Source: Clostridia bacterium (lineage in GTDB: Bacteria > Bacillota > Clostridia > Christensenellales > Borkfalkiaceae). Taken from it: a stretch of 39,594 nt of DNA. Both the position numbers and the translations under genes were made by a program. Position 1 is the first letter of the stretch. Every line of letters starts with the position of its first letter. The notes below the pieces were generated by a model. It had not been told where the DNA came from. It did no database searches and saw nothing but the letters and a program-made list of their open reading frames with translations. Positions 1 to 8,926 of the stretch are shown here, piece after piece. Where the stretch lies: the NCBI GenBank assembly GCA_900766495.1, contig CAAFVM010000008.1:1-39594 (forward strand), read 5' to 3'.

Positions 1-407
1 AACAAAAGGTAGCCACACAGGCGGGCGTAGGTCTTTGCGGAAGCAAAACAACCCCGGTAAAAGCCGAGGCGGCAACCGTTTTCGCACGGTGGTTTACCGA
101 AGAGCGGCGAAATATGGAATTTGTTCTTTCCACGGGTTATATGCCCGTAAAAACAGGAGCGTTCAACAAAATAAGCGAAAATTCTTTTAAATCGGAAGCA
201 TATAAAAATCTTTACAAAGCTCTGGCGACAACCGTAGCGACCTGCACTTTTGAAAAAGAACCGAACTTCGACGGTTATTACTCGAAAGTCGGCGCACTAT
301 ACAATAAAATCCGCACTATTCAGAACGAGCTTGAAACCAGATATAAAAAAGGCGAAACCTGCGAACAAATAGTTGCGGAAATGACAGCCGCGCTTAATAT
401 TGCCTGA
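1..407 (+). CDS. C-terminal part of an ABC sugar-type extracellular solute-binding protein (partial)
   Basis: The reading frame is open from the window edge (first full codon at base 3) to the stop at 405-407, giving the last 134 residues of a longer protein. The segment AATVFARWFTEERRNMEFVL followed by STGYMPV, a helical KNLYKALATT stretch and a final amphipathic helix is typical of the C-terminal lobe of family 1 extracellular sugar-binding proteins of carbohydrate ABC importers. Family knowledge: such proteins are lipid-anchored outside the membrane and deliver a sugar to two permeases, which would lie to the left of the window or elsewhere. The signal peptide and ligand-binding half are missing because of the window edge, so the ligand cannot be told. 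The next gene is a membrane-bound regulator on the same strand, which may respond to the same substrate. Confidence 0.75.
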   Translation, partial: QKVATQAGVGLCGSKTTPVKAEAATVFARWFTEERRNMEFVLSTGYMPVKTGAFNKISENSFKSEAYKNLYKALATTVATCTFEKEPNFDGYYSKVGALYNKIRTIQNELETRYKKGETCEQIVAEMTAALNIA

Positions 408-569
408 CAAGAATAATACGAACCCCGCTTAAACGCCGATATTTACGCCCTTTTTGGTAAATACTCACTTTATGTGCGCCCGGCACATCGCGGCGTTCGT
501 CTTTAACAAAAATCATCAAAAATAGCTGCGTTTGAGTTGCCTGCAAGTCCACTTTATTCTTGTCAGGCA
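401..569. repeat. 169-bp nested inverted-repeat element
   Basis: A perfect 16-bp inverted repeat (TGCCTGACAAGAATAA at 401-416 and its complement at 554-569) bounds this stretch. Inside lie a second 7-bp inverted repeat (AACGCCG at 432-438 with CGGCGTT at 491-497) and a third (TATTTAC at 440-446 with GTAAATA at 457-463). The left arm overlaps the stop codon of the solute-binding protein. It could be a MITE-like insertion or a folded leader. No clear target duplication was found, and the 68-codon antisense ORF in it resembles nothing known. Confidence 0.5.
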
Positions 570-608
570 TAGCAGTCTGAACGAAAAAACGGCGGAGCAT
601 CAGCGATA

Positions 609-2234
609 ATGAAGATCATAGATTTCAAAAAAAAGAAAATATCTATGCGGCGTAAGCTTTTGTTAAATATGCTTACGCTTGTTCTCGTTGTTGTTATTTT
701 TATATGCGTCGGTTTGTTTTTCGTCGGTCAGTTCTCGACAACCACCGAAAAATACTCGAACAATCTCACTTTTCAGAACGAGTTTTTTACACGGCAAATA
801 GAAAAATACTTCGACGACCTTTCGATGATGAGCGAAATGCTCGCAACCGATTCTTCCTCAATAATAGACGATTATCTGACAAAAAACTCCATCGAGTTAA
901 ACGCGCTGAACGATTCGCAACTACACACCGAGGGCGTGCAAAAGGCACTTTTCCCGAAATTGAAAGAAGAATTGCTGAAAGCCGACGCATCGGGCTCGTT
1001 TATAATACTAAACGCAACCGTAAATACAAGCGAAGCAAATTCGGATGAATCGAAAACCGGATTATACTTTCAACGCAGCACGCTCGACCGTACCGACGAA
1101 ACGTTACTGCTGTTCAGAGGATGCTCGGGGTTAGGAAGAGAAAACGGCATAATGCCGCATCGTAAATGGAGATTGGAATTTAAAACCGAATTCGTGCCGG
1201 AAGTAAAAAACGCATTCGGCAAAACGAGAATCAAAGAAAACACGTCGATATTATCCGACGTTTTCACTCTTAACGGAACAAGCGAAAAAGCAATGGCGTT
1301 TCTTACTCCGATTTACGGCGCAGACAACTCGTTTTACGGTATATGCGGTTTTGAAATTTCAGGCAATTACTTCAAAGACTACTTTGCTCAACCCACAAGA
1401 GTTGAGCAATTGACGTGCACCTTTTCAAAAACGGCAGAAAACGGCAAAATCGACTGTGAAAATATATTTTGGACGGGCGTTCTGGGCGGCTACTCTTTAA
1501 AGCCGAGCGGCAACCTTATTCCCAAAAAAACCAAAGGCAGGCTCACCGAGTTTTACGGCGAAAACAATTTCGTCGCAGTCGTAAAAGAAGTGACGATAGC
1601 GGGCGAACGCCATTCTCTTGCGGTAATGCAACCCAAAAGCGAATTCGACAAAACCGTGGCTTTAAATGCGACAAAAATCGTATTGGTATGTTTTTTACTG
1701 GTGTTTACAGCCGTTGTTCTTTGCGTTGTTTTTTCACGTAAATTCGTTGCGCCCGTAATAAAAAATCTGGAAAAAATACGCATGCAGGAACACGCCGAAA
1801 CAAAATCCGACATTATCGAAATCGACGACTTGTTCGTTTACCTCGCCGAGCAGGACAGACTTCGTAATATAGAAACCGACATGCTGAAACGCCAGAACGA
1901 AGAGCTTTCATGCGTAACCGAAACCCAGACCGCCGAAATCGATAAACGACAGGCAGAAATCGAGAGGCTGGCATATTCACGTAAAAACGAGATAGATCCC
2001 GATAATTACGAAGCTTTCAAAATCGGGCTGAAAGAACTTACAAAAACAGAAAAAACCGTTTTCGACCTTTATTTGCAAGGGAAAACGGCAAAAGAAATAG
2101 CCGATATACTTAATATCCGCGAAAGCACGCTTAAATTTCACAACCACAATATTCTGGAAAAACTCGGCGTTTCTTCGCGCAAACATATGCTGCGCTACGC
2201 AACCCTGCTGAAACAAGAAACGCTGAACGAATGA
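609..2234 (+). CDS. Membrane-anchored sensor with C-terminal LuxR-type HTH
   Basis: 541 residues. A short basic N-terminus leads into a first membrane helix at about 17-40 (LLLNMLTLVLVVVIFICVGL), then about 310 extracytoplasmic residues that look like a Cache/PAS-type sensor fold. A second membrane helix lies at about 355-374, followed by a coiled-coil-prone linker with many Glu and Arg residues. The C-terminal part, residues about 474-535, is a LuxR/GerE helix-turn-helix (LTKTEKTVFDLYLQGKTAKE, then IADILNIRESTLKFHNHNIL and EKLGVSSR). There is no kinase or receiver domain, so an outside signal would be passed directly to DNA binding. The start used has GGAG 11 bases upstream; Met13 is an alternative. 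It lies downstream of a carbohydrate-binding protein on the same strand, so control of sugar uptake is a fair inference. Confidence 0.75.
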   Translation: MKIIDFKKKKISMRRKLLLNMLTLVLVVVIFICVGLFFVGQFSTTTEKYSNNLTFQNEFFTRQIEKYFDDLSMMSEMLATDSSSIIDDYLTKNSIELNALNDSQLHTEGVQKALFPKLKEELLKADASGSFIILNATVNTSEANSDESKTGLYFQRSTLDRTDETLLLFRGCSGLGRENGIMPHRKWRLEFKTEFVPEVKNAFGKTRIKENTSILSDVFTLNGTSEKAMAFLTPIYGADNSFYGICGFEISGNYFKDYFAQPTRVEQLTCTFSKTAENGKIDCENIFWTGVLGGYSLKPSGNLIPKKTKGRLTEFYGENNFVAVVKEVTIAGERHSLAVMQPKSEFDKTVALNATKIVLVCFLLVFTAVVLCVVFSRKFVAPVIKNLEKIRMQEHAETKSDIIEIDDLFVYLAEQDRLRNIETDMLKRQNEELSCVTETQTAEIDKRQAEIERLAYSRKNEIDPDNYEAFKIGLKELTKTEKTVFDLYLQGKTAKEIADILNIRESTLKFHNHNILEKLGVSSRKHMLRYATLLKQETLNE

Positions 2235-2318
2235 CGTAACGATTACCAGTTATAATTTTTCATTTATCGCTCTTTTTTGTTTTTTAGTCCACGGAAAGAT
2301 ACATTAACTTACCTGCTA

Positions 2319-2735
2319 TTATGGTAAAGTTGCGAGCGGTTTGCCCTTTTTGCTCTCTATGCTGAACGCCGCAAGCAAAATCGTCGGCGGAATAAACATC
2401 TGCGGAACGTAGTATGCGTACCAAAGATAGCGCGAAAAGGCGTCTGTGTCCTTTGTCAGTCCGTACCTTATCATTCGCACCACAAGGAAAAACAAAATCA
2501 GCACGGCAACCGTAAGGAAATATGCACGCAGATCTTTCCGCACCATTCTATGTATAAGAGAAACGCCCCACGCCACTACGAGAGAAATCAGTATCGTGTG
2601 CGCCAACAAAGCAAACAAGGCGTGCCAAAAATCGGGAAGACTCGAATCTACCGCCTGAAATACGCCCGCCAAACAAAAGAAAAACGCGCATACGGCATAT
2701 AGAAATATTCTTTTTTTGTTAATAGCAGTCCGCAT
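2319..2735 (-). CDS. Short four-helix membrane protein, probably the truncated N-terminus of a 7TM LuxR-type sensor
   Basis: 138 residues with about four membrane helices. The segment RYGLTKDTDAFSRYLWYAYY followed by VPQMFIPPTILLAAF resembles the N-terminal membrane region of Clostridial multi-TM LuxR regulators and 7TM histidine-kinase-type sensors, as I remember those families. The protein stops after the fourth helix at KKGKPLATLP, where those proteins continue for more helices and an HTH. Expression signals are intact: AAGGAGG nine bases before the ATG and a near-consensus promoter at 2768-2796. It is either a clean truncation of a former sensor or a genuine small membrane protein. It is convergent with the LuxR regulator, and no HTH remnant is seen between the two. 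Confidence 0.55.
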   Translation of the reverse strand: MRTAINKKRIFLYAVCAFFFCLAGVFQAVDSSLPDFWHALFALLAHTILISLVVAWGVSLIHRMVRKDLRAYFLTVAVLILFFLVVRMIRYGLTKDTDAFSRYLWYAYYVPQMFIPPTILLAAFSIESKKGKPLATLP

Positions 2736-2767
2736 TTCAGCATTCCTCCTTTTCGTTAGTTGCTTAT

Positions 2768-2796
2768 ATTATAGCATATTTTTCCGATTTTTTCAA
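2768..2796 (-). promoter_or_regulatory. Sigma-A-type promoter for the truncated membrane protein
   Basis: Reading the minus strand, TTGAAA (2796-2791), a 17-base spacer and TATAAT (2773-2768) precede the ATG at 2735. This is close to consensus. Confidence 0.75.
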
Positions 2797-3220
2797 TCCA
2801 TTCTGCCCCATAAACGAAAAGTCAATTCGCTTGCTGCCAGCCGTTTACCACTCTTGATTTTTTATGTTTCCGCTATGTTCATAATCGGAACACCGGTTTA
2901 AGAGAGTTCTGAATCACCGTAAAATCTCATTCACGGAATTAGCCGCCACCCCTTTCCGATTGTCAGATTACCCGACTGCATAAGTTCGGTGATATACTTC
3001 AAATAGAAACGCCCCTCAAAACGGCATAAAAAAATTATTATATTAAATTAAAAAGTCGAATGCTCTTTTACGAATATCCGACTTTAAGCTATCATTTGAA
3101 GGCTGTTTTCTATGTTATTTGGTGTTTTTGGTTGTGTTTTTCGCAAATCCCTTTCACTATTGATTGCAATATTATAGATTGAAAAAATCAGATTAAAAGA
3201 TATTTACCGAGGCGTTATTT
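2797..3220. other. AT-rich intergenic stretch without a recognisable gene
   Basis: No ORF with a ribosome site or recognisable protein was found. A loose inverted repeat (AAAGTCG near 3052 and CGACTTT near 3078) flanks about 20 bases and could be a weak hairpin. The stretch separates the truncated sensor from the cupin remnant and looks like decayed sequence. Confidence 0.5.
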
Positions 3221-3334
3221 ATGATAAAGAATATCGATAACGCTCAAATTTTAAAACTTAAAGACCTGGTTGAATACAAGAACGGTCAGGTTATAAGCAA
3301 ACGTTTTAAAATGCTTTTGACGGTTATTTTTTAA
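3221..3334 (+). pseudogene. Cupin-domain protein, N-terminal remnant
   Basis: An ATG at 3221 opens a 37-codon frame reading MIKNIDNAQILKLKDLVEY followed by KNGQVISK. This closely matches the usual N-terminus of the small single-domain cupins of Firmicutes (about 110 residues), which continue with a beta-barrel carrying metal-binding His residues. Here the frame turns to unrelated residues after VISK and stops at 3332-3334. The barrel is missing, and the following bases do not restore it in another frame. No good ribosome site is seen. I take it as a deletion remnant. Confidence 0.6.
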
Positions 3335-3405
3335 AACTTCCCCCGCCGCAAAAAATTAACTGAATAGTTTCGCATTAAAACAATTCTATTCCGCAATTAA
3401 AACTT

Positions 3406-3438
3406 AAAAAACGCAAGCCAAATTCGCCTGCGTTTTTT
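3406..3438. terminator. Bidirectional Rho-independent terminator
   Basis: AAAAAACGCA (3406-3415) pairs with TGCGTTTTTT (3429-3438) around a short inner stem, with T runs on both strands. It lies 20 bases after the stop of the GH32 gene on the minus strand. Confidence 0.8.
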
Positions 3439-3459
3439 TGTTTTTTTATAATTAATGAA

Positions 3460-4782
3460 CTATTTCAACCTTTTTACGGTAAGTTTGCAACCGTCCGATA
3501 CCACCTTTATATCGTATTTATCGGCGTTAAGTCCGTTGCAAACCACCGAAGAAAGCGCCCTGCCGTTTATGAAAATTTCTATTGAAAACAAATCGACGGC
3601 AATATCGATAATCGAAGTTTTTTCAGGACTTACAGGCATTTTTCTTATGCCGTTTTCAGAATCTTTATTCCTCTCGGTTCCGCATATTTTTTCCGAGCAA
3701 TTACTGCGGTCGAACACAGCCATTCCGTTTTCGAAGGTAAGCGAAGCGTAGCCCGCCGAACTTACTTTCAGCTTGGCAAAAAAGCCTTTCATATTTTCTA
3801 TTTCAAAATGCAAAACGCCCGCTTTCAACTCGCCGCTAAAAATTTCGCCCGAAAAATCTCGGTCTTCCGTTCCGTTAACAATCGGAGTTTGCCAAAGCCT
3901 GCCGTTGCGTTTTTCTATAAGCCGCGGAACCGTGAGCATACCACAATAGCCATACTTTTCGTAAGGCACTACACAATCGAACGAATACATCCAACCGATT
4001 AAAACAGGCTGATTGTAAAATACTTGCGGGGCATAAAAATCAAAACCGTAATCAATAGGCTCTATAAAGTTTTCGGAAACAAAACCGCTTTCGGAAAGAG
4101 AGCCGAACGTATAAAAAGTGCGATGATTATTGTTGCCGGAATTTTCTTCGGGTATATCGCTCCACATAAGCAGCCCGAGTTCGTCATAATAGCACGGGCA
4201 TTCCGTCATCTGACCGCAACCGTCTTTACCGAACAAATCGGTAACGAACGACCAAGTAAACAAATCGGCGGAAGAAAACAACAACAGTCTGCCGTTGCCG
4301 CCCTTTCTTCTTGCCGCCGCCACGCAATAAAATTTATCGCCGCGCTTAAAAATTTTAGGGTCGCGGAAATCGGACGAACTGTATTCTTCGGGAAGCAGAT
4401 TTTCGCCTATTATTATTCCGTGCTTTTCGAAATGCACAAGGTCGGAAGAAGAGGCGATTGCCTGCTCTTCGCGAACAGGATTGCCGTTTTTCCCGTCTTT
4501 ATGGCTTGTGTAAACAAGATAAAGCTTGCCGCAAAAATCCACCGCGCTGCCCGAAAAACACCCGTCGTCGTTTTCGTCGGGATAAAGCGCTACGGGCAGC
4601 CTTTCCCACTCGGTTAAGTTCTTGCTTTTCACGTGTCCCCAGTGCATGGGTCCCCAGTGCGTGGCGTGCGGATAGTATTGAAAAAACACGTGATATTCGT
4701 CGTTAATTTTTATAAGTCCGTTGGGGTCGTTTATCCAACCTTTTCCGCCCGTAATATGAAAAACGGGTTTTACCTCGTCCAT
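3460..4782 (-). CDS. GH32 beta-fructofuranosidase / sucrose-6-phosphate hydrolase-like enzyme
   Basis: 440 residues. Three GH32 signatures are in order: WINDPNG at residues 16-22, whose Asp19 is the family nucleophile; FRDP near 139, the transition-state stabiliser; and ECP near 195, whose Glu is the acid/base. The five-blade propeller is followed by a shortened beta-sandwich ending in DGCKLTVKRL. There is no signal peptide, so it would act in the cytoplasm on sucrose, sucrose-6-phosphate or short fructo-oligosaccharides; the exact substrate cannot be read from the sequence. The start was set at the ATG preceded by AAGGAGG and a five-base spacer. A frame-open ATG eight codons upstream has no such site. 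It stands alone, without scrA-like or fructokinase neighbours. Confidence 0.9.
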   Translation of the reverse strand: MDEVKPVFHITGGKGWINDPNGLIKINDEYHVFFQYYPHATHWGPMHWGHVKSKNLTEWERLPVALYPDENDDGCFSGSAVDFCGKLYLVYTSHKDGKNGNPVREEQAIASSSDLVHFEKHGIIIGENLLPEEYSSSDFRDPKIFKRGDKFYCVAAARRKGGNGRLLLFSSADLFTWSFVTDLFGKDGCGQMTECPCYYDELGLLMWSDIPEENSGNNNHRTFYTFGSLSESGFVSENFIEPIDYGFDFYAPQVFYNQPVLIGWMYSFDCVVPYEKYGYCGMLTVPRLIEKRNGRLWQTPIVNGTEDRDFSGEIFSGELKAGVLHFEIENMKGFFAKLKVSSAGYASLTFENGMAVFDRSNCSEKICGTERNKDSENGIRKMPVSPEKTSIIDIAVDLFSIEIFINGRALSSVVCNGLNADKYDIKVVSDGCKLTVKRLK

Positions 4783-4902
4783 AATTTCCTCCTTATCGCC
4801 GCTCATTACAAGCCGCGCATTATATATGTAAAAAATTTAAAAAACGGGCATTACGCCGCGCCGCAATAAAAACCAACGCAAGCGAAATGCCTTATAGTAA
4901 AA

Positions 4903-6702
4903 TTATTCTTCTATTTTTATGCAAAGTTCTTTAAGCTGTTTGTCTTCTACGGGCGCGGGAGCGTCGCTCATAAGGCAGGAAGCCGTTTGCACCTTGGGGA
5001 ACGCTATTACGTCGCGAATGGATTCGTCCTTGGTGAGAAGCATCGTAAGCCTGTCGAGCCCGAAAGCAAGACCGCCGTGCGGGGGTGCGCCGTAGTTGAA
5101 CGCGTCCACGAAGAAGCCGAACTTTTTCTGTATATCTTCGTCGGTAAAGCCCAGCACGTTGAACATTTTTTTCTGAATATCGCGCGAGTGAATTCTTATA
5201 GAACCGCCGCCCGATTCCTGCCCGTTTATAACAAGGTCGTAAGCTTTAGCCCTCGCCTCGCCCGGTTTTTCGTCGATAAGCGCGAAATCTTCGTCCATAG
5301 GCGCGGTGAACGGGTGATGCACCGCCATATAGCGGTTTTCTTCTTCCGACCATTCGAACATGGGGAATTCGGTAACCCACAAAACGTCGTAAACGTCCTT
5401 GTTTATAAGCCCGAACTTTTCGGCGAGCATAGTGCGCAATCCGCCCAAGGTGTTGAACACAACATAGTCTTTATCGGCGGCGATAAACAGAACGTCGCCC
5501 TCTTTAAACCCTGTTACGGCTTTAATACCCTCAATGTTTTCGGGCTTTAAGAATTTTGCGAACGAGCTTTTTATTTCCCCGCCCTTTTGCCAGGTAACCC
5601 AGCACAAACCTTTCGCACCCAAAGTTTTGGCGTATTCTACGGTTGCGTCCAGTTCCTTGCGCGAAAATTTATCGGCAAGCCCGTCGGCAACTATGCCGCG
5701 AACGCTGCCGCGGATAGGTCCTATTTCGATGGATAGCGCGTCGGAGAACACCTTGAACTCGCTGCCCGCAAACACGTCCGAAAGATTTTTAATCTTCATT
5801 CCGAAGCGGGTGTCGGGCTTATCGGAGCCGTAATCGTTCATGGCCTCGCGGTAAGTCATGGTTCTGAAATGCCCGTCGCCGAGGTCGAGTCCGATAGTCT
5901 TTTTGAATATGTTTTTAATAAGCCCCTCGATGGGATACATCACGTCTTCTATCTGCTCGACAAAACTCATTTCAACGTCGATTTGAGTAAATTCGGGCTG
6001 ACGGTTGGCGCGCAAATCCTCGTCGCGGAAGCATTTTGTAATCTGATAATAACGGTCGAACCCGGCAATCATAAGCAACTGCTTATAAAGCTGCGGCGAC
6101 TGCGGCAACGCGTAAAAACACCCCTCGTGAACGCGGGACGGAACCAAATAGTCGCGCGCGCCTTCGGGCGTAGACCTGCCGAGCATGGGGGTTTCAACCT
6201 CGATAAAGCCGTTGTCGTCGAAAAATGCGCGGGCGGCTTTGGTTATTTCGTTGCGCAAAAACAGGTTTTTCTGCAAAGTCGGGCGGCGCAAATCGAGATA
6301 GCGATATTTAAGGCGAAGCGTTTCGTTTACGTTTACGTCGTCGGTTATTTCGAAAGGCGTGGTGTCGGCTTCGGCTAAAATTCTTAACTCGCTTGCCAGA
6401 ATTTCCACTTCGCCCGTAGCTATTTTATCGGTTTTGGACGAACGCTCGCGGCAAACGCCTTTAACCATTAAAACGTATTCCGAACGGATTTGCTCGGCTT
6501 TTTCGAATACTTCTTTTTCGCAGGTTTCGTCGAACACGATTTGTACTATGCCGCTGCGGTCGCGCAAATCCACAAAGATAATACTTCCTAAACTTCTGCG
6601 CTTTTGTACCCAGCCGCAAACCACCGCTTCCCTGCCTGCGTCCGCCGCGCGGAACACGCCGCAATAGTCGGTGCGTTTAAGCCCGTTCATTAAATCAGAC
6701 AT
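4903..6702 (-). CDS. aspS: Aspartyl-tRNA synthetase
   Basis: 599 residues, the usual length of bacterial-type AspRS. The N-terminal anticodon-binding OB fold (VVCGWVQKRRSLGSIIFVDL) is followed by class II motif 1 (AARAFFDDNGFIEVETPML) and motif 2 (FRDEDLRANRQPEFTQIDVE) near residue 225. The bacterial GAD insertion follows in the middle, and motif 3 (GGLAFGLDRLTMLL) is near the end. It charges tRNA-Asp with aspartate in the cytoplasm. Whether it also charges tRNA-Asn depends on residues I did not assess. AAGGAG lies six bases before the ATG. The gene has its own promoter (6787-6815), whose -35 is built into the terminator of the upstream gene. No hisS, its common neighbour, is present. Confidence 0.97.
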   Translation of the reverse strand: MSDLMNGLKRTDYCGVFRAADAGREAVVCGWVQKRRSLGSIIFVDLRDRSGIVQIVFDETCEKEVFEKAEQIRSEYVLMVKGVCRERSSKTDKIATGEVEILASELRILAEADTTPFEITDDVNVNETLRLKYRYLDLRRPTLQKNLFLRNEITKAARAFFDDNGFIEVETPMLGRSTPEGARDYLVPSRVHEGCFYALPQSPQLYKQLLMIAGFDRYYQITKCFRDEDLRANRQPEFTQIDVEMSFVEQIEDVMYPIEGLIKNIFKKTIGLDLGDGHFRTMTYREAMNDYGSDKPDTRFGMKIKNLSDVFAGSEFKVFSDALSIEIGPIRGSVRGIVADGLADKFSRKELDATVEYAKTLGAKGLCWVTWQKGGEIKSSFAKFLKPENIEGIKAVTGFKEGDVLFIAADKDYVVFNTLGGLRTMLAEKFGLINKDVYDVLWVTEFPMFEWSEEENRYMAVHHPFTAPMDEDFALIDEKPGEARAKAYDLVINGQESGGGSIRIHSRDIQKKMFNVLGFTDEDIQKKFGFFVDAFNYGAPPHGGLAFGLDRLTMLLTKDESIRDVIAFPKVQTASCLMSDAPAPVEDKQLKELCIKIEE

Positions 6703-6786
6703 AATTTCTCCTTATATTAAAACCGATTGCCTGCGGAAAAACGCGTTTTCACTTTAAGGCAGCCGATTTTATCGTCGTATATTATT

Positions 6787-6815
6787 AGTATAGCACAATG
6801 AAAATACACCCGCAA
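6787..6815 (-). promoter_or_regulatory. Promoter of aspS
   Basis: On the minus strand, TTGCGG (6815-6810), 17 bases and TATACT (6792-6787). The -35 hexamer is the right arm of the loop-proximal stem of the terminator hairpin at 6809-6832. Confidence 0.65.
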
Positions 6816-6832
6816 GCGTTTTTACTTGCGGG
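6809..6832 (-). terminator. Hairpin terminator downstream of the GH20 gene
   Basis: CCCGCAAG (6809-6816) pairs perfectly with CTTGCGGG (6825-6832) around eight bases. On the minus strand a TGTATTTTCAT tract follows. It lies about 170 bases after the GH20 stop. A near copy is found at 8957-8985. Confidence 0.6.
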
Positions 6833-7002
6833 CGCGCGAAAATTTATGTTTTTTGTTGCTTTTAAGCGGCAATTTTTCTTTTATACCCCGCCGTTTGCAA
6901 CCCGCAACCTTACGGGCGACGCGTATGCGACCGATAATCGGCGAATATGCGGCGAGTAAGCTGCGAATATGCAAACTAAAAAACTAAAAAGCGGTTATGC
7001 CG

Positions 7003-8868
7003 TTAAGGAGCGCAGGCGGAAACCACGCGCAGATGAACGTTTTCGTAAAAGGTGTAGCACGGCTCGATTTTTTCCCTGCCGAACACGTCGATGAGTTTTT
7101 CTTCGAGTTCGGGGATAAAATCGGTTTCGCCCGAAGCGTATGCCTGAATTATTTCAAGGCAGTGCTTAACGCGCAGAATAAGCCCGCCAAGGCGCATATC
7201 CTGAATTTCAAAACCGCTAGATTTGTTTTCTATGTTCCACTGACGTTTGAAAATTTCGTAAAATTCGGTTATGCGTTTTATTGCGGTTTTATAAACCGGA
7301 ATAAGTTCTTTCATCGCCGCGCGGTCGCCCGTTTTATATGCGGCGCGGGTTTTCAAGCCGAGGTCGAACTTAACCGTAAGCGCGTTTAACAGCGCGTATT
7401 GCGTATCGAATATATACCCGTATTTCACGCTTTTTTTAGCCGCGCGCCTGATTTTAGGCAGATTTTCTTTATATACGGCAAGCGAATTTTCGTCGATAAG
7501 CGTGTCGTAAATTCCTAAAAGCGGGTCGTTGTAAAGGTAAACTTTCGAACTGTTGTTGGTTTCGGCGGGAGCGGTGTTTTTAGTTAAACGGTTGGCGAAA
7601 TCGATTGAAAGGAAATCTTTAAGCGGCAAATCGGCAACCCTTTCGAACGCGCGCGAAAAACTCGCTTTGTCTTTATGTCCGTAAGCCCGCTCGCCGAAGT
7701 AAACCAGCGTGGGCAGAACCGAGAATATAGAAGCTTCGGCACCGTTGTCGCCCCATGCGGTGACTAAAACATCTTTTACGCCCGCCTTGTCGCACGCGTC
7801 GAGCGCGAGCTTGGAATTATTCAGCGACAAACGATTATCGGGAGTGAAACCTATCCATTTCCAGGAGCCGCCCGCGAACTGCACGTTGCTGACAAGTTTT
7901 TTATGCGCCGAAAGCATAGAATCGTACTTGCTTCGGTTTTGCGCGTAATAATCCCAGTAAATAAGCTGAACGCCATCGGGAATTTTAGCTTTTTCGGCAA
8001 GCTTTCCGCTATCGCCCTCTTTGTAATAATCGCCTCCGTTCATAAGGCGGAAGAACATATCCGACCACATAGACGGCTTAAACCCGTATTTTTTGCAGAT
8101 TTGCAACACCCGTTCAAGGTGTTCGCGCATAATGTCAAACCTGTCGCGGTAGCCGTGCTTGTCGAGGTATTTGCCAAGGCCGAGCATGTGCGCTTCGTCC
8201 ATACCTATGTTCACTCGGCGCGAGGTAAAACATTCGGCAAGCGTTTGAAAAATATGCTCTATAAGTTCATAGGTTCTTTCTTCGCCCACAAGCAGAATGT
8301 CGTTACAATCGACTATTTCGCCGTATTCTTGCCAACGAACTATTTGATTTACGTGCGCCAAAGTCTGCACGCAAGGTATAAGTTCAACCCCGAAATCGGC
8401 GGCGTATGCGTTTAATTCTTTAAGTTCGGCTTTGGTAAATCTGCCGCGCTTATAGCCGAAATAGGGTTCGTCGTTTACCTCATAAGTATCTTCGGTATAA
8501 AGTTCCAGCGCGTTAAAACCCGCTTTGGCTATGGTTCTTATAACCGCCTTTGCCGTGTTCATATTGAATACCGCGTTGCGCGAGTTATCCGCCATAAGCC
8601 CGAGCAAATCGTATTTTCGGGTTTCTTCAACAACAAACGGCGAAGCGGGAATTTTGTTTTTCAAATAGGAAAATCCCCTGAAAAATTCGCACTTTTGCGA
8701 GTAGGTTATTTTACAACCCTTTTCGCCTGCTTCAACTTTTAATTTATCGCCGAGTTCCGCCGTGATTTTATAACCGTCGGCGGCTACAAGGCAACCGTCT
8801 TCTTCCAAAACCTCCGAAAGAGCGCGTTTAAAGCTTTCTTCAAGCCCCGATATATTTACTTTAAACAT
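7003..8868 (-). CDS. GH20 beta-N-acetylhexosaminidase-like glycosidase, cytoplasmic
   Basis: 621 residues. After a small alpha/beta N-terminal domain (residues about 1-80), a GH20 TIM barrel begins with GLMADNSRNAVFNMNTAKAV and AGFNALELYTEDTYEV. It contains the catalytic Asp-Glu pair in NIGMDEAH near residues 222-226, which supports the substrate-assisted mechanism of GH20. A helical C-terminal domain of about 200 residues follows. No signal peptide is present, so it would release terminal GlcNAc or GalNAc from imported oligosaccharides. The start at 8868 opens the conserved N-terminal domain. An upstream ATG at 8985 lies inside a terminator hairpin and is unlikely. Neighbouring galT suggests joint use of galactose- and hexosamine-containing glycans, which is inference. 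Confidence 0.85.
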   Translation of the reverse strand: MFKVNISGLEESFKRALSEVLEEDGCLVAADGYKITAELGDKLKVEAGEKGCKITYSQKCEFFRGFSYLKNKIPASPFVVEETRKYDLLGLMADNSRNAVFNMNTAKAVIRTIAKAGFNALELYTEDTYEVNDEPYFGYKRGRFTKAELKELNAYAADFGVELIPCVQTLAHVNQIVRWQEYGEIVDCNDILLVGEERTYELIEHIFQTLAECFTSRRVNIGMDEAHMLGLGKYLDKHGYRDRFDIMREHLERVLQICKKYGFKPSMWSDMFFRLMNGGDYYKEGDSGKLAEKAKIPDGVQLIYWDYYAQNRSKYDSMLSAHKKLVSNVQFAGGSWKWIGFTPDNRLSLNNSKLALDACDKAGVKDVLVTAWGDNGAEASIFSVLPTLVYFGERAYGHKDKASFSRAFERVADLPLKDFLSIDFANRLTKNTAPAETNNSSKVYLYNDPLLGIYDTLIDENSLAVYKENLPKIRRAAKKSVKYGYIFDTQYALLNALTVKFDLGLKTRAAYKTGDRAAMKELIPVYKTAIKRITEFYEIFKRQWNIENKSSGFEIQDMRLGGLILRVKHCLEIIQAYASGETDFIPELEEKLIDVFGREKIEPCYTFYENVHLRVVSACAP

Positions 8869-8926
8869 AATTGTTTCTTTTCTCCCGCCGCGGAATCTTT
8901 TTTTCGCCTGCGTTTCGCGGCTAATC

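Noticed and set aside
394..600. 68-codon minus-strand ORF over the nested inverted-repeat element
   Set aside because: No ribosome site, no family, and it spans hairpin arms, so it is not called a gene.
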